A stretch of DNA of 8,470 nt from Dehalococcoidia bacterium UBA2588 (GTDB lineage: Bacteria > Chloroflexota > Dehalococcoidia > Lucifugimonadales > UBA3495): contig DDKW01000005.1 in the NCBI GenBank assembly GCA_002339805.1, positions 24,426 through 32,895 on the forward strand, written 5' to 3'. Within the stretch, counting starts at the first letter, position 1, and the number at the start of each line of letters is the position of its first letter. Positions 5,699 to 8,470 of the stretch are shown one piece after another. The notes under the pieces were generated by a model. It worked only from the letters and a program-made list of their open reading frames with translations, did not search any database and was not told the DNA's origin. Both the position numbers and the translations under genes were made by a program.

Positions 5699-6913
5699 CA
5701 CTGTTCTAACAAACAAGAGAACTATAGCAGAAAGGACTCGAAATAATCCCATCAATACGAATACCATAATCCAATTATCCAGTAGGCCCACTATCACACT
5801 AACGGCCACTGCCTGAATCCCTGCATACAAATAACCATGCGCGTCTACCAAAGAGGAGGTAGTGGCAGCCATGTCTTTACCAAAGAAATCAACAGCCATA
5901 ACAGGTATTTGAGACATACCCAGACTTATCCCCCCAATTAACATTAATATTACGCCAATTTTAGTTTGGCTAGGATCTACTAAGCAAATACCGAACAACA
6001 CCATCGCACTTACCACACAGGATATAAAAGTTAATGGTTTGCGATCACTTAGAAGAAACTTATCTGATATGAAGCCAGCTAACGGAGGGGCAAAAGCATA
6101 TCCTATCGGTAACATAACTGTAACAATCAAAGTGGACGATATATCAAATCCTCCCTTATCATAATAATAAAGGGGAATCCAAGTCATCAATCCGTATCTC
6201 ACGACATTTTCCAATCCTTTAATATGACCAACCAGATGGAAGTCTCTACTTGTAATTAATAAAATATATTTTTCTTTCAAATTTCTAATTGACCTGTACT
6301 GGTCTTTAACACAGGGAGTGAAACCGGCATTTTGGGGAAAATCTTTAGTGAACATCAACACTAAAACTGCAAATATTCCTATTAGTATCGGGGGATACCT
6401 AAAAGAAGTTCGCCACCCCCAAGTGGTACCAACCAAACCCGTGCCAAACCACATAACAAGCATAGCAAACCCTGACGCTGCCGATACAACGCCCAAAGCA
6501 AATCCTCGATCTTTCTGAGACCACCATTGGCTCACCATTCCTACTCCTGGAGCCCAACATGCCGCATTAACGAATCCGCAAACAAACCAGGGAATCAAAA
6601 AGGCCATAAATCCACTGCTAAAGCTCACAATTATATTGCACACTACAGTCAGAATTGCCCCTATTAAAATCCACGTCCTAAACCCGTACTTTTCTGATAG
6701 TGCCCCATGTATAACATCCCCAATACAAAAGCCCCACAATATAGAAGCATTTAAGAGACCTATCTGAACAAGAGTCAAATTCAAATCATCACGAATTAAC
6801 GGAGCCATAGGCCAAAAATTAAATCTTCCCAAATAAGTGGTAGTATAAAAAATGGAAAATACTATAAGTATTTTCCATTTCCAAAATCTATATGAGTTGA
6901 AATATTCTCTCAT
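5690..6913 (-). CDS. MFS transporter, OPA (GlpT/UhpT)-like
   Basis: This 407-residue protein has about 12 hydrophobic segments. Its first helix has YLGRFNFW (27-34), resembling the Y-L-x-R-x-N-F of organophosphate:phosphate antiporters. Motif A appears as GALSEKYGFR (70-79). YGLMTWIPLYYYDKGG in the second half also matches that branch. GlpT-type members exchange phosphorylated sugars or glycerol-3-phosphate for phosphate, but many distant relatives carry other anions, so the substrate is open. The ATG (6911-6913) lies nine bases after the pepA stop with no clear ribosome binding site, so coupling to pepA is likely. Codons 12-22 contain a perfect inverted repeat that could fold in the mRNA. 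The 3' end overlaps the DUF1385 gene. Confidence 0.87.
   Translation of the reverse strand: MREYFNSYRFWKWKILIVFSIFYTTTYLGRFNFWPMAPLIRDDLNLTLVQIGLLNASILWGFCIGDVIHGALSEKYGFRTWILIGAILTVVCNIIVSFSSGFMAFLIPWFVCGFVNAACWAPGVGMVSQWWSQKDRGFALGVVSAASGFAMLVMWFGTGLVGTTWGWRTSFRYPPILIGIFAVLVLMFTKDFPQNAGFTPCVKDQYRSIRNLKEKYILLITSRDFHLVGHIKGLENVVRYGLMTWIPLYYYDKGGFDISSTLIVTVMLPIGYAFAPPLAGFISDKFLLSDRKPLTFISCVVSAMVLFGICLVDPSQTKIGVILMLIGGISLGMSQIPVMAVDFFGKDMAATTSSLVDAHGYLYAGIQAVAVSVIVGLLDNWIMVFVLMGLFRVLSAIVLLFVRTVSR
6850..6880. repeat. Perfect 14-bp inverted repeat near the start of the second MFS gene
   Basis: The arms AAATGGAAAATACT (6850-6863) and AGTATTTTCCATTT (6867-6880) are exact reverse complements around a 3-base centre. 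It begins 33 bases after the A of the MFS start codon and codes for part of the first membrane helix (K12 to F22). A stem this long and exact is not expected by chance in 8.5 kb. It could form an mRNA hairpin that slows translation or transcription, or serve as a palindromic protein-binding site. No T-run follows, so a classical terminator is unlikely. Confidence 0.8.
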
Positions 6914-6922
6914 TTAATTCAT

Positions 6923-8410
6923 TCAGTCTTGAGACATATCCATCACTAATTGCAGCAAAGTCAAAACTGGATGACCCGTAGCGCCCTTGACATCAAAGCC
7001 ATCCGTTCTGGCAGAGGTTGATGTCCCAGCTATATCTAAATGAATCCAATTCATGTCTCCTACGAACTTTTCTAGTAATTTTGCAGCTGTGATTGAACCC
7101 GCTTGTCTACCTCCAGTATTTTTCATGTCTGCAACATCACTTTTTATCAAGTCATCATATTCATCAAATAATGGTAGCTCCCAAAATTTTTCTCCAGAAA
7201 TCCTAGATGCTTCACGCAATTTATTCCCAAATAACTGGTTATTAGTCATATACCCAGTACATACTTTACCTAAACTTACTACCATAGCCCCTGTAAGCGT
7301 AGCTATGTCAATTACATTAATAATACCTTTAGATTCTGCATAACTAAGCGCATCTGCTAAGACTAACCTCCCCTCCGCATCCGTGTTAATCACTTCTATT
7401 GTTTTACCGTTCATGGCTTTAACAACATCTCCAGGTTTTTGCGCGTTGCCACCTGGCATATTTTCAGTTGCAGCAACGATTCCCATCACGTTAATTGTGG
7501 GCTTTAAGTCAGCTATAATCCTCATAAGGCCAATTACTGAAGCACCTCCAGCCATATCGCCTTTCATGCTTTCCATACCTCCAGGAGGTTTAAGAGAAAT
7601 TCCTCCAGTATCAAATGTAATTCCTTTCCCCACCAAAGCAATATTGTTATCAGGATTGTCTGAGTCTCCATTATATTCAAGCACAATCAACTTAGCGGGT
7701 TGAACACTACCTTTAGATACTCCTAATAAAGATTCCATGCCTAAGTTCGCCATATCCGATTCTTCCAAAATACTTACTTCCAGAATTTGATCTTCTGCTA
7801 TACTCTGTGCTGTTTCTGACATGTTAGTTGGATTCATTCGATTTGCAGGGCTATTTACTAAGTCACGGGCTAACATCACTCCTCTTGATACACTCTGTCC
7901 TCTTTTGATTGCATCTTCTATGTTAGGGCTACTGTCACTAACAATGTCCATACAAAACATCTTTTTATTTGAATCAGTAATTTTCGATTTCCATTTACTA
8001 AATTCATACAATCCTAAAGTGATACCTTCCACCATATTTCCAGCATAGGTGTCTAATGATGTATCCGGAAGGTCACATGCAGGTAATAGACACTGACAAT
8101 CATTAATATTGTTATTTCTTAGCAATCTCCCAAGGTTACCTGAGGCTTTACGAATTAATGATCCGTTGACATCATCTGAATTCCCCAGGCCCATAAGAAC
8201 GTATGTTCTAATAATGTTATCTTGCGCGATATCCAACACCAAGCATTCCCCTGTCTTTCCCGTAAAGTCACGGTTGTTAGCTAATTGGCTTAACAAGCTT
8301 TCATCAAACATGTTTTGTGATTTGATTCCAATGTCTGCAAAAACAAAAAACACCAAAGGCTTGCCAGGATCTATCTCGGAACTAAACTTAAACTGAAATT
8401 CGTTAATCAA
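6923..8410 (-). CDS. pepA: Leucyl aminopeptidase, peptidase family M17
   Basis: This 495-residue cytoplasmic enzyme (E. coli PepA: 503) removes N-terminal residues, preferably leucine, from peptides and usually works as a hexamer with two metal ions. The C-terminal catalytic domain (about 170-490) has every key residue. Metal ligands are K262, D267, D285, D344 and E346, the last two in the family signature NTDAEGRL (342-349). Catalytic residues are K274 and R348. All are offset by a constant eight from E. coli numbering. The N-terminal domain (1-150) is divergent, as usual. The start is TTG at 8408-8410; AAGGTGG lies nine bases upstream, and the next Met is at residue 34, inside the domain. 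It follows an unidentified gene by three bases and precedes an MFS gene by nine. Confidence 0.96.
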   Translation of the reverse strand: MINEFQFKFSSEIDPGKPLVFFVFADIGIKSQNMFDESLLSQLANNRDFTGKTGECLVLDIAQDNIIRTYVLMGLGNSDDVNGSLIRKASGNLGRLLRNNNINDCQCLLPACDLPDTSLDTYAGNMVEGITLGLYEFSKWKSKITDSNKKMFCMDIVSDSSPNIEDAIKRGQSVSRGVMLARDLVNSPANRMNPTNMSETAQSIAEDQILEVSILEESDMANLGMESLLGVSKGSVQPAKLIVLEYNGDSDNPDNNIALVGKGITFDTGGISLKPPGGMESMKGDMAGGASVIGLMRIIADLKPTINVMGIVAATENMPGGNAQKPGDVVKAMNGKTIEVINTDAEGRLVLADALSYAESKGIINVIDIATLTGAMVVSLGKVCTGYMTNNQLFGNKLREASRISGEKFWELPLFDEYDDLIKSDVADMKNTGGRQAGSITAAKLLEKFVGDMNWIHLDIAGTSTSARTDGFDVKGATGHPVLTLLQLVMDMSQD

Positions 8411-8413
8411 TGT

Positions 8414-8470
8414 CTACACCCACCTTAAATCGTTAGCTAATTTTTCTATGATCCATCCAACATCTTGAGA
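8414..8470 (-). CDS. C-terminal fragment of an unidentified upstream gene
   Basis: Reading inward from the right edge on the minus strand, one frame is open for 18 codons and ends in TAG at 8414-8416; the other two frames close sooner. The peptide is SQDVGWIIEKLANDLRWV, an amphipathic, protein-like tail. The stop sits three bases before the pepA TTG and overlaps its ribosome binding site, as expected for adjoining genes in one operon. I do not recognise the family from so little sequence. Confidence 0.5.
   Translation of the reverse strand, partial: SQDVGWIIEKLANDLRWV
8420..8426 (-). promoter_or_regulatory. Ribosome binding site supporting the pepA TTG start
   Basis: On the minus strand AAGGTGG lies nine bases before TTG at 8408-8410. 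It differs by one base from AAGGAGG and lies within the last codons of the upstream frame. Confidence 0.55.

Noticed and set aside
6985..7034. GACATCAA / TTGATGTC inverted repeat in pepA
   Set aside because: The arms are 8 bases with a loop over 20 bases, so it is likely coincidental.
1..8470. Mobile element, prophage, CRISPR or defence system
   Set aside because: No transposase, integrase, terminal repeats, repeat-spacer pattern or defence-type domains are visible; all genes fit core or metabolic families.

Overview
The window reads as bacterial chromosome, AT-rich by eye and densely packed, with a short core ribosomal cluster set among metabolic and transport genes. The best guess for the source is Chloroflexota, probably a marine SAR202-like or other Dehalococcoidia lineage. 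This rests on rpmE followed by a DUF1385 gene, a CO-dehydrogenase-type molybdenum hydroxylase set, a VOC protein and several MFS carriers. It is an inference from gene content and style, not from a phylogenetic marker.

Left block (1-3756, all on the minus strand, so it reads right to left): a VOC-fold protein, an MFS carrier, the FAD subunit and the [2Fe-2S] subunit of a molybdenum hydroxylase, a MoaD/ThiS (CysO-like) sulfur-carrier protein, and a DUF952 protein cut by the window edge. Gaps are 2 to 64 bases. A second promoter-like sequence sits before the FAD subunit. The simplest reading is a catabolic module that imports a small organic compound, hydroxylates it and processes the product. 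The catalytic molybdopterin subunit is not in the window.

Centre (3757-5698): a 167-base divergent region carries a near-consensus promoter for rplU-rpmA-rpmE (bL21, bL27 and zinc-type bL31) on the plus strand. A DUF1385 membrane protein follows in the same direction.

Right block (5690-8470, minus strand): a fragment of an unidentified gene, leucyl aminopeptidase pepA, and an OPA-like MFS carrier lie in tight series. The carrier's 3' end overlaps the DUF1385 gene by 9 bases. A perfect 14-bp inverted repeat lies inside the start of this carrier gene.

Three genes use non-ATG starts (TTG for the FAD subunit and pepA, GTG for the first MFS gene), all with recognisable ribosome binding sites. 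I saw no tRNA, rRNA, CRISPR array, insertion sequence or convincing rho-independent terminator. No gene-free stretch exceeds 300 bases. The items most worth following up are the extra residue after the GG tail of the sulfur carrier, the missing molybdenum subunit, the DUF952 neighbour, and the 31-base palindrome in the second MFS gene.
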